A stretch of DNA of 49,223 nt from an uncultured Lentisphaerota bacterium (GCA_903889245.1 CAISWQ010000049.1:1-49223), one strand, 5' to 3'; counted from the stretch's first letter, positions 1-9,405 are shown. The notes: generated by a model from the sequence alone, not told the origin. Translations and numbers: made by a program.

Positions 1-2
1 AC

Positions 3-1073
3 GAGGGCGTCATCGGCCTTGGCGAGGTCGGCGGCGGCGACCAGCGCGGCGCGCTGCAGAAGCTCAAACCGCGCATCCTCGGACTCGATCCGTTCCAACT
101 TGAGCTGATCAAGTTGAAGGTGCTGCGGAGCATCTACTACCTCTCGAACTCGCGCCTCTATGCGGCCATCGAGATGGCGTGCCTCGATATCCAGGGCAAG
201 GTGCTCGGCCGGCCGATGAGCGATTTACTCGGCGGCCGCGTGCGCGAGGCCGTGCCGATGATCGCCTATTTGTTCTGGCGCTACGACCGGCCGCAGGGCG
301 GCGATGACACCTGCGCCGAGGACATGGCCGACCTGTGCGAGGAACTGCACGCGACGCTTGGCGTCAAGGCGATGAAGCTCAAGGCAGGCGTGATGCCGCC
401 CGACGAGGAGGCGCGCGTGGTGGAGCTATGCCGCGCGCGGCTGGGGCCGTCCTTCGGCCTGCGCATTGATCCGAACGGGACGTGGTCGGTGGCGACGGCG
501 ACGCGCATCGGGCGGCGGCTGGAAGCGATGAACATGGAATACTTCGAGGACCCGGCGTGGGGCCTCGAGGGCAACGCGGCGGTGCGCAAGGCGATCCGTG
601 TGCCGATCGCGACGAACATGTACCCGAACAAGTTCGACGATCTCGGCCCGGCGATCCGGATGGGCGCGGTGGATATCGTGCTGACCGACCTGCACTACTG
701 GGAAGGCCCGCGCGGCGTGAAGGACCTGACGGCGGTCTGCCGCACGTTCAACCTCGGCGTGGCGATGCACAGCGGCGCGGAGTTCGGCATCGAACTGGCG
801 GCGATGCTGCACACCGCCGCGACGATCCCGGAGATGCACTTCGCCGGCGACGCGCACTACCACTTCCTCACCGACGACATCATCCAGGGCGGGCCGCTGA
901 AGTATCAGGACGGGTGCATCAAGGTGCCGACCGGTCCCGGCCTGGGTGTGACGCTCGACGAGGAGAAGATGAAAAAGTACGAGCGCCTCTTCGAGGAGAA
1001 GGGCGACTACTACGCGCGGTTCCACCAGGACCCGCGCCGGCCCGACTGGTTCCCGATTGTCGGAGGGACGTGA
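3..1073 (+). CDS. Glucarate dehydratase-like enolase-superfamily protein, 5' partial
   Basis: The frame is open from the window edge to TGA at 1071, so the true start lies upstream; 356 residues are visible. The first visible residues (GVIGLGEVGGG) are typical of the capping domain of the mandelate racemase/muconate lactonizing family. The barrel shows the KxK lysine motif (KLK, visible residues 125-127), metal ligands D156 and E182, and an ATN motif (N205) in place of a third acid. It ends with a D229/H256 pair in TDLHYW and MHSG contexts. The Asn ligand and the Asp-His pair are what glucarate dehydratases have, so acid-sugar dehydration in the cytoplasm is the best guess. Exact substrate (glucarate or another aldarate/aldonate) is unresolved. 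It fits the uronate theme of the window. Confidence 0.85.
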   Translation, partial: EGVIGLGEVGGGDQRGALQKLKPRILGLDPFQLELIKLKVLRSIYYLSNSRLYAAIEMACLDIQGKVLGRPMSDLLGGRVREAVPMIAYLFWRYDRPQGGDDTCAEDMADLCEELHATLGVKAMKLKAGVMPPDEEARVVELCRARLGPSFGLRIDPNGTWSVATATRIGRRLEAMNMEYFEDPAWGLEGNAAVRKAIRVPIATNMYPNKFDDLGPAIRMGAVDIVLTDLHYWEGPRGVKDLTAVCRTFNLGVAMHSGAEFGIELAAMLHTAATIPEMHFAGDAHYHFLTDDIIQGGPLKYQDGCIKVPTGPGLGVTLDEEKMKKYERLFEEKGDYYARFHQDPRRPDWFPIVGGT

Positions 1074-1132
1074 AGATGAGCCGTCATCGCAACGCTCATG
1101 GATTGTGGCGTGGGTGGTTTGGCGCCGAGTGG

Positions 1133-1312
1133 CACGGGCCTCTGGCCCGTGTTGCGCGGGGCTGGGGTGGGGCGCAGTCACGCCGGGTTCCCTTCCGGTG
1201 GGCGGGAGCTACAGCTCCCGCGCCAGAAGGACGTACCGTGACTTTCGCGGGAGCTGTAGCTCCCGCCCACAAGACAGGCAGAGTCACACCAGCCACGGGC
1301 GGGACGCCCGTG
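1133..1312. repeat. Intergenic repeat block with nested hairpins, first copy of the GGGAGCTACAGCTCCC element
   Basis: Between the dehydratase and the esterase there is no gene. A 73-bp inverted repeat lies at 1198-1270: left arm 1198-1221 and right arm 1247-1270 are exact reverse complements, and each arm is itself a near-palindrome (GGGAGCTACAGCTCCC and GGGAGCTGTAGCTCCC). It is flanked by two smaller hairpins, CACGGGCC/GGCCCGTG at 1133-1151 and CACGGGC/GCCCGTG at 1294-1312. A second copy of the main element with a different 25-nt loop lies at 5098-5170. Confidence 0.85.
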
Positions 1313-1321
1313 CCACGCCGC

Positions 1322-2200
1322 ATGGCGAACTGGCTCGCTGGTGTCATGAGTCTTCTTGCGGTTGTGTGTGGCTGCGCGACGCCGCCGGTGGTGGAGCGCG
1401 GCGCGGTGCTGACGAACGTGCTCTATCGGTCCGGCACGCTCTCCGCCTACGAACGCGAGCGGTGCGTGCTTGATCTCTATCTGCCGGACAAGCGGTCGGG
1501 CTTTGCGACGCTGGTGTGGTTCCACGGCGGCGGGTTGACGCAGGGCAGCAAGGACAAGGTGGATCGCGAGGTGGATACGCCGGCCATCGCGCGCAGCCTG
1601 GCGCGCGGCGGCGTGGCGGTGGTGATGCCGAATTATCGCTTGAGCCCGAAGGCCGCGTTCCCCGCCTACGTCGAGGACGCGGCGGCGGCGGTCGCGTGGA
1701 CCTGCGCGCACATCGCCGGACACGGCGGCGATCCGCACAAAATTTTCGTCGGCGGCCATTCGGCCGGCGGCTACCTGACGCTGATGGTGGGCATGGACGG
1801 GCGCTATCTGCAACAATCCGGCGTGCCGCTCTCCGCCCTTGCGGGGCTGATCCCGGTGAGCGGGCAGGTGATGACGCACTACACGGTGCGCGCCGAGCGC
1901 GGGCTCGGCAAATTCAGCGTCACCGCCGACGAGGCGGCGCCGGTGTTCTTCGCGCGCAAGGCGCCGCCGCCGATGCTCGTGCTCTGGGCCGACCGCGACA
2001 TGGCGGCGCGCGCGGAGGAGAACGCCTATCTCGTCGCGCTGTTGCAGGGCGCGGGCCACAAGGGCGTGACGGGCCGGGTGATTGCCAACCGGACGCACGG
2101 CAGCGTCGCCGGCCAGATGGTCAACGACCGCGATCCGGCGCGGCTGGCCACACTGGAGTTCATCGGGAAAATTTGCGCGGGCCAAGACAACGTGCAATGA
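1322..2200 (+). CDS. Alpha/beta-hydrolase (esterase/lipase-like) lipoprotein
   Basis: 292 residues from ATG 1322, chosen because it begins a lipoprotein-type signal (hydrophobic stretch to C18 in VVCGCATPP). The open frame runs far upstream but only through the neighbouring gene's territory and repeats. The fold is the BD-FAE/hormone-sensitive-lipase type: oxyanion motif HGGG at 68-71, nucleophile S147 in GGHSAGG, acid D224 in WADRD, and H259 in RTHGS, giving a complete Ser-Asp-His triad. It probably removes acyl groups (for example acetyl) from sugars or oligosaccharides at the cell envelope; the substrate cannot be read from sequence. It lies 25 bp before the GH106 gene and is likely co-transcribed with it. 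Confidence 0.85.
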   Translation: MANWLAGVMSLLAVVCGCATPPVVERGAVLTNVLYRSGTLSAYERERCVLDLYLPDKRSGFATLVWFHGGGLTQGSKDKVDREVDTPAIARSLARGGVAVVMPNYRLSPKAAFPAYVEDAAAAVAWTCAHIAGHGGDPHKIFVGGHSAGGYLTLMVGMDGRYLQQSGVPLSALAGLIPVSGQVMTHYTVRAERGLGKFSVTADEAAPVFFARKAPPPMLVLWADRDMAARAEENAYLVALLQGAGHKGVTGRVIANRTHGSVAGQMVNDRDPARLATLEFIGKICAGQDNVQ

Positions 2201-2225
2201 CGCGCTTGCGGAAAGGAAGCGGAAC

Positions 2226-4979
2226 ATGAGCATGGGAAAACGCTGGCAGGTTGGGGCCGTGGCGCGGGTGTGCGCCCTCCTCGTGGCGGGCCTGGGTTGT
2301 CCGGCCGGGGCCGAGCCGCTGGAGGAAGGTTTCCAGACCGTGCCGATGGCCGACCGGCCGTGGGTTTATTGGTGGTGGCTCAACGGCCACGTGGACAAGC
2401 GGACGATTACGCGCGATCTCGAGGCGATGAAGCAGGTCGGCGTCGGCGGGTTGCTGATGTTCGACGCGCGCGGCTATCACGACGATAAGAAGCACGTGCC
2501 GGCGCCGCCGGGCCAGATGGACTTCATGAGCCCGGAGTGGCGGAAGATGCTCAAGTATGGCATCGAGCAGGCCGCCGAGTTGGGACTGGAGGTCAGCGTC
2601 AACTTGAGCAGTTGCGCCGGCGCGCTGAAGGGGCCGTGGGAAGTCGGCGACGATGCGCCGAAGAAACTCATCTGGACGTCCACCGAGGTGAGTGGCCCCA
2701 AGAAGTTCAGTATGGAGTTGAGGAAGCCGGAGGGAAAACGTTTCTGGGACGTGGCGCTCATCGCCGTCCGGCACAACCAGCCGCTGGCGGCCGCCTCCAA
2801 CCAGTGGCAGGACGTGGTGACCAAGCTTGGCGCGCTGCCCACCATCACCAACCTGGTGGATGTGATAGACCTGACCGCCAGGGTGGATAAGCAGGGCCGG
2901 CTCTCCGTTGACGTGCCGAAGGGCCACTGGACGCTGCTGCGCTTTGGCTGCGAGACGCTGGAGGGCCATGAATTTGATGTGGACATCCTCGACCCGCAGG
3001 CGGTCGAGGGGCACTTCGACCGCATGGGCCGGGCGATCCTGGAGGATGCCGGGCCGCTGGCGGGCAAGACGCTGACGCATTTCTACAGCGTGAGCTGGGA
3101 AGGCGCGGTGCCCACGTGGACGCTCGCGCTGGCGAAGGAGTTCGAGAACCGCCGCGGCTATCCGTTGCGCCCGTGGCTGCCGGTGCTGGCGGGCTTTACG
3201 GTGCGGGGGGCCGAGCAGTCGGAGAAATTCCAGCGCGACTTTTATAAAACGCTCGGCGACTGTTTCCGCGACAACTTCTACGGCAAGATGCGGACGCTCT
3301 GCGCGGGCGTGGGGCTGAAGTGGCACTCCGAGTCCGGCGGCCCGTGGAACCGCAAGCTGGCCTGCTTCACCGAGGCCGATCAGCTCGCGTTCCTCGCGCG
3401 CAACGACATGCCGCAGGGCGAGTTCTGGTTCACCGGCGCGCCGATCAAGCGGCGGCAGGACATGAACCGGCCCCAGGCGATGGCCGCGCATATCTATGGC
3501 CGGCGGCTGGCGGCGACCGAGGCGTTCACGCACATGGTGCAGCATTGGTCCGCCTATCCGGCCGTGCTCAAGCCGTTCGCCGACTCCGCGTTCTGCGATG
3601 GCGTCAACCACTTCATCTGGCACACGTTCACCTCTTCGCCGCGGTCGTTTGGCAAGCCCGGCATCGAGTATTTCGCCGGCACGCACATCAACCCGAACGT
3701 CACCTGGTTCCCGCAGGCCGGTCCGTTTTTCACCTATCTCGCCCGCTGCCAGTTCATGTTGCGGCAGGGGCTGCCCGTGAACGATGTCTGCGTTTATGTC
3801 GGCGATAGCCCCTATCAGCACTGGGGCCGCGGCGCCAAGTGGAGCACGCTGGCCACGCTGGAACTGCCCAAGGGTTTCAATTATGACCTGCTCTCCACCG
3901 AGGTGCTGCTCGAGCGGCTCTCGGTGCAGAACGGCAACCTCGTGCTACCCGAGGGCGTGACCTACCGGATGCTCGTGGTGGACCTCGATAACGAGACGAT
4001 TCCGCTTGCCGCGCTGCGCAAGATCGCCGAGCTGCGCGGCAACGGCGCCGCCGTCGTGCTCGGCCAGCGCAAGCCGCAGCGCGGGGTGGGGCTGGCGCCC
4101 ATGCCGGCGCGCGACGAGAGCGTGCGCCGCCAGGCCGATACGCTCTGGGCGAAACCCAGCGACATGGCCGAGGTGATGGGCAACCGGAACATCGTGCCCG
4201 ACTTCGAGGGGCCGTTTGAATATGCCCACCGGCGCGAGGGCAAAACGGACATCTACTTCCTTTCCGGCCAGGGCACGGCGGACTGCACCTTCCGCGTGTG
4301 CGACCGACGGCCGGAGTTGTGGGACCCCGTCACTGGCGCGTTGAGCACAGCCGCGAGCTGGCAGATCATCCCCGGCGAGCGGACGACCGTCAGCCTCACG
4401 TTGCCGGAAAACGGCTCGGTGTTCGTCGTCTTCCGCACCTTTGACCAGGCGCGCCAGTCCGTGCCGCCGCCGCCGCCGACCGCCATGGCGCTGACCGGCC
4501 CGTGGAAGGTGAAGGTGGGCGGGAAGTCGGTGGTGTTCGAGGAACTGATCGCGTGGGATAAAAACACAGACGATGACATCAAGTATTTCTCCGGCACCGG
4601 CCTCTACCGCAAAACCTTCGAGCTGACCGCGGAGCAGGCGGCACAGCGCGTCCGGCTCCAGTTGGGCGCGGTCAAGTGCCTCGCCCAAGTGCGGCTGAAC
4701 GGCAAGGACCTAGGCATCGTCTGGACCGATCCGTGGTGCGTCGAGCTGACCGGCGCGCTCAAGGCGGGAAAGAACGAACTGGAAATCGAAGTCACCAACA
4801 CTTGGGTCAACCGCTTGATCGGCGATGCCGCCCTGCCGGAGAAGAAGCGGACCACCGCGACCAATGTGGCGCTGGAAAAGGGGAAGCGCACGCTCAAGGC
4901 TTACCAGAGTTTTGCCTCCGAGGATCCGCTGATGACCTCCGGCTTGCTGGGGCCGGTGCGGCTGGAGTTTCTCCCGTGA
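2226..4979 (+). CDS. GH106-like alpha-L-rhamnosidase, secreted
   Basis: 917 residues from ATG 2226, preceded by a GGAAG ribosome-binding stretch; a second ATG lies two codons on. A Sec-type signal (about 1-29, ending PAGAEP) is followed by the GH106 N-terminal signature RPWVYWWWLNGHV and DLEAMKQVGVGGLLMFDARG, then a long TIM-barrel and accessory region. The last ~140 residues (GLYRKTFEL ... VRLNGKDLGIVWTDPW ... NTWVNRLIGD) form a GH2-like jelly-roll sugar-binding domain typical of this family. Family members release L-rhamnose from pectic or other rhamnosides. The length is normal for GH106. The catalytic glutamates were not pinned by eye. Confidence 0.85.
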   Translation: MSMGKRWQVGAVARVCALLVAGLGCPAGAEPLEEGFQTVPMADRPWVYWWWLNGHVDKRTITRDLEAMKQVGVGGLLMFDARGYHDDKKHVPAPPGQMDFMSPEWRKMLKYGIEQAAELGLEVSVNLSSCAGALKGPWEVGDDAPKKLIWTSTEVSGPKKFSMELRKPEGKRFWDVALIAVRHNQPLAAASNQWQDVVTKLGALPTITNLVDVIDLTARVDKQGRLSVDVPKGHWTLLRFGCETLEGHEFDVDILDPQAVEGHFDRMGRAILEDAGPLAGKTLTHFYSVSWEGAVPTWTLALAKEFENRRGYPLRPWLPVLAGFTVRGAEQSEKFQRDFYKTLGDCFRDNFYGKMRTLCAGVGLKWHSESGGPWNRKLACFTEADQLAFLARNDMPQGEFWFTGAPIKRRQDMNRPQAMAAHIYGRRLAATEAFTHMVQHWSAYPAVLKPFADSAFCDGVNHFIWHTFTSSPRSFGKPGIEYFAGTHINPNVTWFPQAGPFFTYLARCQFMLRQGLPVNDVCVYVGDSPYQHWGRGAKWSTLATLELPKGFNYDLLSTEVLLERLSVQNGNLVLPEGVTYRMLVVDLDNETIPLAALRKIAELRGNGAAVVLGQRKPQRGVGLAPMPARDESVRRQADTLWAKPSDMAEVMGNRNIVPDFEGPFEYAHRREGKTDIYFLSGQGTADCTFRVCDRRPELWDPVTGALSTAASWQIIPGERTTVSLTLPENGSVFVVFRTFDQARQSVPPPPPTAMALTGPWKVKVGGKSVVFEELIAWDKNTDDDIKYFSGTGLYRKTFELTAEQAAQRVRLQLGAVKCLAQVRLNGKDLGIVWTDPWCVELTGALKAGKNELEIEVTNTWVNRLIGDAALPEKKRTTATNVALEKGKRTLKAYQSFASEDPLMTSGLLGPVRLEFLP

Positions 4980-5316
4980 AGCCGCAGTGCTTCCAGCCAA
5001 GGCGGCGATTTCGTCGGCAAACAAGCTGGCGGGAGTATGGGAGCGCTGGAGTAATGGAATGTTGTCGCCGTCAGGTTTGGTTACAGCGCTGGCTCTGGTG
5101 GGCGGGAGCTACAGCTCCCGCGTTCGCCAGCGCGTGGCTGTTTTTCGCGGGAGCTGTAGCTCCCGCCCACAGGTCAAACGTGTCAACCACTGACCAGCCC
5201 CGCGTGCTTTTTCCCATCACTCCACTACTCCAACACTCCAGCACCCCTTTCCGCCCAAGCGTGTGTGGCTTCAACATCCTCGACTCTGCATCACCGCTCA
5301 CTATGAGGTTGCTCCC
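4980..5316. repeat. 337-bp gene-free gap with second copy of the GGGAGCTACAGCTCCC element
   Basis: No gene seen. The core is the inverted repeat 5098-5170 (arms 5098-5121 and 5147-5170), with arms identical to the copy at 1198-1270 but a wholly different 25-nt loop. Around it are weaker inverted stretches: GCGCTGGAGTAATGGAATG near 5043-5061 against CTCCACTACTCCAACACTCC near 5220-5240. The gap therefore looks like a nested composite of repeats. The last ~20 bp hold the TGAGGT ribosome-binding stretch of the next gene. Confidence 0.8.
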
Positions 5317-6252
5317 ATGCGTCTGAACCGCCGCGAATTTTTGCAGGCGGCCGCGGGACTCGCAGTGGCGGGCGTCGGCGCGGCGCCGGCGGCGCCGCGG
5401 CCGGCGCGGATCATAGACACGCACACGCACTTCTTCGACCCCACCCGCCCGCAAGGCGTGCCGTGGCCGCCGAAGGACAACGCGCTGCTCTACCGCACCA
5501 CACTGCCGCAACACTACCGCGCGCTGCCGCAGCCGCAGCCGGTCGCCGGCACGGTCGTCGTCGAGGCGAGCACGTGGGTGGAGGACAACCAGTGGCTCCT
5601 CGACCTCGCGGCGCGCGAGCCGTTCATCGTCGGGCTGGTTGGCAACCTGCCGCTCGGCACACCAGAGTTTCTCGGCCACTTGAAGCGGTTCAGCGCCAAC
5701 CCGCTCTTCCGCGGTGTCCGCATCCGCGATGGAAACTTCGCGAAGCTGCTGGACGAGCCCGCGTTCCTCGCCGACCTGCGCGCCGTCGCCGAGCGCGGAC
5801 TGGTCTTCGATGTCCACTCGCCGCCGGCGTGGGTGGAACCCTCTGTGCGACTCGCGAAGCTGATTCCCAACCTGCGCCTGATCATCAACCATGTGGCCAA
5901 CGCCGAGGTCAACGGCCGCGAGCCGCCGGAGGCGTGGCGGCAGATGATGGAGAAGCTGGCGGCGCATCCGCAGGTGTTCATGAAGGTCTCCGGCCTCGTC
6001 GAGGGCACCAAGCGCCGCAACGGCGATGCGCCCGCCGAGCCGGACATCTACCGGTCGGTGCTCGACGTCCTCTGGACATTATTCGGCGCCGACCGCCTGC
6101 TCTACGGCAGCAACTGGCCGGTCTGCGGCCACAACGCGCCGCTCGGCCGCGTCCAGCAGATCGCGCTCGACTATTTTACCGGCAAGGGCCAGGCCGCGCT
6201 CGACAAGGTTTTCTGGCAAAACGTCCAGGTCGCCTACGGGTTGAAAAAATGA
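5317..6252 (+). CDS. Amidohydrolase-2 / COG3618 family (sugar lactonase-like), Tat-type signal
   Basis: 311 residues. ATG 5317 gives an RREF twin-arginine-like leader (NRREFLQAAAG), then the metal-binding DTHTHFFDP (H36, H38). The following stretch, in which PWPP is succeeded by LLYRTTLP, is the COG3618 signature shared with L-fuconolactonase and L-rhamnono-lactonase. The C-terminal LLYGSNWPVC carries the conserved barrel motif. Metal-dependent hydrolysis of a sugar lactone is the best family-level guess. A leader on a usually cytoplasmic family points to periplasmic action. It overlaps the GH20 start by 4 bp (ATGA) and follows the rhamnosidase, so a rhamnose-derived substrate is possible but unproven. 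Confidence 0.75.
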   Translation: MRLNRREFLQAAAGLAVAGVGAAPAAPRPARIIDTHTHFFDPTRPQGVPWPPKDNALLYRTTLPQHYRALPQPQPVAGTVVVEASTWVEDNQWLLDLAAREPFIVGLVGNLPLGTPEFLGHLKRFSANPLFRGVRIRDGNFAKLLDEPAFLADLRAVAERGLVFDVHSPPAWVEPSVRLAKLIPNLRLIINHVANAEVNGREPPEAWRQMMEKLAAHPQVFMKVSGLVEGTKRRNGDAPAEPDIYRSVLDVLWTLFGADRLLYGSNWPVCGHNAPLGRVQQIALDYFTGKGQAALDKVFWQNVQVAYGLKK

Positions 6253-7811
6253 AAACATCGCTTCCGTATTCCCGGCGCGAGTTCATGCAGGGCTCCGCCG
6301 CACTGGCCGGCCTGCTGCTCCTCGGCCAGCGGGCCTGGGGCGCGACCGCTGCGCCGCGGACTATGCATCCCTATCCGAACAAGGTCACGTGGGGCGCGGG
6401 TTCTCTGAAGCTCGGCCGCCGCGCGCGGCTGGCGGTTGCGCGGGACTGCGAGGCCGGCGTCGTCGCGCTGCTGAAGGAGACGTGGAGGCAGTTCACCTTC
6501 GGGGCGGTGGAACTGGAGGTGACGCAAGACGCCGCGCTGAAGGCCGGACAATTCGTGCTGGGTACGGCGCGTCCGCCGGAATTGGAAACGCAGGCGACCT
6601 ACGCGTTGCGCGTGGCAGCGGAGGGCGTCGCGGTCACCGCCGTGGATAACGCCAGCCTGCGGTACGCATGGTTCACGCTCCTGCAACTGCTGCAGCCCAG
6701 CGACGCCGCGGGCGCGCTGGAGTTCAGCGTACCGCACGTCGAGATTCAAGACTGGCCCGCGCTGAAATTCCGCGGGCTGCACCTGTGCATCTTCCACGAG
6801 ACCACGCCACTGATGATCGAGAAGGCGCTCCGTCTCGCGGCGTTCCTCAAGTTCAACCACGTCGTGCTTGAATTCTGGGGGATGCTGCGGCTCGACGCAC
6901 TCAAGGAACTTTCGTGGCCGGACGCGTGGAGCAAGCGCGACGCGCGCAAGCTGCTCGATGCCGCGCGGGGTATGGGCCTGGAAATAATCCCGATGTTCAA
7001 CTGCTGGGGTCACGCCACCGCGTGTCGCATCAAGCACGGCCGGCACGTCGTACTCGATCAGAACCCGCAGCTCGCGCCGCTGTTCGAGCCCGATGGCTGG
7101 ACGTGGTGCCTGACCAATCCGCGCACGCAGGCCTTGCTGCGGAAGGTCTGCGACGAGCTGTGCGAGTTCGCCGGGCCGGGTCAATACTTCCACATCGGCT
7201 GTGACGAAGCCTATTCGCACGCCACCTGCGACCGCTGCCGGCCGGGCGACCGCGTAAAACTCTTCACCGACCATGTCAATGTGCTGGCTGAATATCTGGA
7301 GCAGCGCAACCGGCGCGCGATCATGTGGGGCGATCCGCTGCTCGAACGCGGCAAGTGGCCTGCCGGTTTCGAGGCGAACGGCACGCCGGACTTGCCGACG
7401 CACCAAGCGTTCGCCCGCCTCTCACGTAAAATCGTGATCGCCGACTGGCACTACGGCGTCACCCAGGGCGACGTACCGACGCTGAAATTTTTCCGCGAGC
7501 AGGGCTTCGAGACGCTGGCGTGCCCGTGGAATTCGCCCGCGAACATCCGGACGCTGGCGAAGGCCGCGGCCGCGAACCAGGGCGGGTTGCTGATGACCAC
7601 GTGGCATCATCTGGCGCAGAGCATCCCGACGCTGCCCTATGCCGCCGCCTGCGCCTGGTCGCAGGACCAGGCCGCGCTGGGTATGCGGCAGATGGAAGGC
7701 TCGCTCTCGCGCGCCGCGACCGCCGCGCTCCTGCGCAAGTTGGCGCCCGCGGGCGGCCGCTTCGAGCGCGCGGGCTGGAACCCCTTCGAACAACCATGGG
7801 AAACAGATTGA
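6249..7811 (+). CDS. GH20-like beta-N-acetylhexosaminidase, Tat-type signal
   Basis: 520 residues; ATG 6249 overlaps the upstream stop (ATGA), which suggests translational coupling. A leader with RREFMQGSAALAGLLLLG is followed by a GH20b-like alpha/beta domain (about 45-165). The TIM barrel opens at LKFRGLHLCIF and carries NCWGHA (H255), the HIGCDEA motif with catalytic pair D319-E320, and later WHYG. In GH20 the Asp-Glu pair supports substrate-assisted cleavage of terminal GlcNAc/GalNAc. The usual HIGGDE is HIGCDE here. This divergent subgroup may act on other sugars, so family is surer than substrate. Confidence 0.8.
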   Translation: MKTSLPYSRREFMQGSAALAGLLLLGQRAWGATAAPRTMHPYPNKVTWGAGSLKLGRRARLAVARDCEAGVVALLKETWRQFTFGAVELEVTQDAALKAGQFVLGTARPPELETQATYALRVAAEGVAVTAVDNASLRYAWFTLLQLLQPSDAAGALEFSVPHVEIQDWPALKFRGLHLCIFHETTPLMIEKALRLAAFLKFNHVVLEFWGMLRLDALKELSWPDAWSKRDARKLLDAARGMGLEIIPMFNCWGHATACRIKHGRHVVLDQNPQLAPLFEPDGWTWCLTNPRTQALLRKVCDELCEFAGPGQYFHIGCDEAYSHATCDRCRPGDRVKLFTDHVNVLAEYLEQRNRRAIMWGDPLLERGKWPAGFEANGTPDLPTHQAFARLSRKIVIADWHYGVTQGDVPTLKFFREQGFETLACPWNSPANIRTLAKAAAANQGGLLMTTWHHLAQSIPTLPYAAACAWSQDQAALGMRQMEGSLSRAATAALLRKLAPAGGRFERAGWNPFEQPWETD

Positions 7812-7841
7812 ACCGGATGCAAACAGCGCGTCAACGCGGCG

Positions 7842-7984
7842 TTTCCAAGGCTTGGAAAAATTCCGGTGGAATTTTCCAAGGCCCGGAAAAATCCGGCCCG
7901 TTTTTTCCAAGCCTTGGAACATCACGCGCCGAAATTTTCCAATGTCTGGAAAAACCGGCGGGTGTGTTTTCCAATCCTTGGAAA
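7842..7984. repeat. Palindrome array A (5 units)
   Basis: Five units of the TTTTCCAAGGCTTGGAAAA type, with 11-bp cores centred at 7850, 7881, 7912, 7944 and 7976 (steps 31, 31, 32, 32). Cores in order: CCAAGGCTTGG, CCAAGGCCCGG, CCAAGCCTTGG, CCAATGTCTGG, CCAATCCTTGG. The array occupies the gap before the Gfo/Idh gene; its last core is 59 bp from the ATG. The gap also holds the AAAGGA ribosome-binding site just before 8035. Confidence 0.95.
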
Positions 7985-8034
7985 CGCGACGGCAGTTTTG
8001 TGTGACGGTGGAAATTCAGAACTGAAAGGACAGC

Positions 8035-9405
8035 ATGAAAACAGAAGGTAGTCAGGCGGGTGCGGTGCTTTCGCGGCGGTCGTTCCTCCGGCAGTCGGCG
8101 GGAGCGGCGCTGGGCTTCGGCGCGCTGACGGCGCTACAGGCGCAAAACGTCAAGGGCGCCAACGAGAAGGTCAACGTCGCGCTCATCGGCTGCGGCGGGC
8201 GGGCCTCCTATGTCCTGCCCACGATGATCCAGGAAGCCGGCGCGAACTGCGTCTGCCTCTGCGATTTGAACGACGCGCGCCTCGCGAAGATGAAGGAGCT
8301 CGTCGGGGGCTGCCAGTCGAACCCGGTGCGCCTGGAAAAAGATCACTGCAAGGTGATGGAGGCCAAGGATGTTGACGCCGTCATCATCGCCACGCCGGAC
8401 AACTGGCACGCGCCGCTTTCCATCCTCGCCTGCCAGGCCGGCAAGGATGTTTACGTCGAGAAGCCGCACTCGCACTGCATCTGGGAGAGCGCGCAGATGG
8501 TCGCCGCTGCGAAAAAGTACAACCGCATCGTGCAGGTCGGCACGCAGAACCGCTCGAAGCCCTACAACCTGCAGGCGCGCGAAATCCTCCGCAGCGGCAA
8601 GCTCGGCAAGATCGGGCTCGTCAAGGTCTTCAACCTCAAGGATGGCGGCCCGTTCAAGCTCGGCGAGCCCGGCCAGCAGCCAGCGAATTTCGATTGGGAC
8701 CGCTGGCTCGGCCGCGCGGCGTTGCGCCCCTATCACCAGAAATTATTCGGCTACGGCTGGCACCACTTCTGGGATTTCTGCGGCGGCGACCTGACCGATG
8801 ACGGCATCCACCAGCTCGACCTCGCGCTGATGATGATGGGCGACCCCGGCCTGCCCAAAAGCGTCCGCGCGCTCGGCGGCCGCTACGTCCACAAGGGCGA
8901 CGACTCCGAGGTCGCGGATGTCCTCAACATCGCGTGGGACTTCGGCACGTTCGCGATGACGTTCGACATGAGCCAGTATCCCAAGTACATGGTGAAGAAC
9001 TCCGACGCCATCCGCCGCAAGAGCGTCATTCCCGCGTGGATGCAGAACTCCACGCGCATCGAGATCTACGGTCAGGACCTGTTCATGATCCTCGGCCGCC
9101 ACGGTGGCGGCTTCGTCGTCGAGAAGGAAAACAGCGAGATCGTCGAGAAGGTGATGGGCCAGGTCGGCGACTACAGTCACTATCAGGACTTCACCGCCAG
9201 CGTGCGCAGCCGGAAGAGGCCGAACGCCGACATCGCGATCGCGCACGCCAGCAACGTCACCGCGCACATGGCGAACATCGCCTACCGCCTCGGCAACGTC
9301 GCGCTCAACTACGCCGCCGCCACGAACACGTTCGATAATCCCGCGGCGACCGCGCGCATCAAGGACAGCTACCGCAAGGGCTACGAAATCCCGGAGCAGG
9401 TCTAG
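8035..9405 (+). CDS. Gfo/Idh/MocA family oxidoreductase, Tat-exported
   Basis: 456 residues with a clear Tat leader (SRRSFLRQSAGAALGFGAL, RR at 14-15). The Rossmann domain has the dinucleotide loop IGCGGR (52-56), then IIATPDNWHAP (118-127) and the family catalytic motif VEKP (141-144, K143). The C-terminal domain holds the substrate-side GGDLTDDGIHQLD. Tat export implies folding with NAD(P) in the cytoplasm, as for glucose-fructose oxidoreductase and GH109-type glycosidases of the same fold. It could be a nicotinamide-dependent sugar oxidoreductase or glycosidase in the periplasm. First gene of a five-gene run (8035-13532). Confidence 0.85.
   Translation: MKTEGSQAGAVLSRRSFLRQSAGAALGFGALTALQAQNVKGANEKVNVALIGCGGRASYVLPTMIQEAGANCVCLCDLNDARLAKMKELVGGCQSNPVRLEKDHCKVMEAKDVDAVIIATPDNWHAPLSILACQAGKDVYVEKPHSHCIWESAQMVAAAKKYNRIVQVGTQNRSKPYNLQAREILRSGKLGKIGLVKVFNLKDGGPFKLGEPGQQPANFDWDRWLGRAALRPYHQKLFGYGWHHFWDFCGGDLTDDGIHQLDLALMMMGDPGLPKSVRALGGRYVHKGDDSEVADVLNIAWDFGTFAMTFDMSQYPKYMVKNSDAIRRKSVIPAWMQNSTRIEIYGQDLFMILGRHGGGFVVEKENSEIVEKVMGQVGDYSHYQDFTASVRSRKRPNADIAIAHASNVTAHMANIAYRLGNVALNYAAATNTFDNPAATARIKDSYRKGYEIPEQV

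Noticed and set aside
482-1321. Upstream extension of the lipoprotein esterase frame into the dehydratase gene
   Set aside because: The extension reads through the upstream gene out of frame and through hairpin repeats; ATG 1322 starts a good lipoprotein signal.
7842-7984. CRISPR-like array (regular repeats and spacers)
   Set aside because: Repeats are ~19-bp palindromes with ~12-bp spacers, the units vary, spacers at equal positions are related, and there are no cas genes. The same arrays recur at ten loci.
7842-8034. Array units as simple repressor operators
   Set aside because: Not excluded, but distance to start codons varies widely, unit numbers range from two to five, and arrays occur in both orientations, which fits a dispersed element better.
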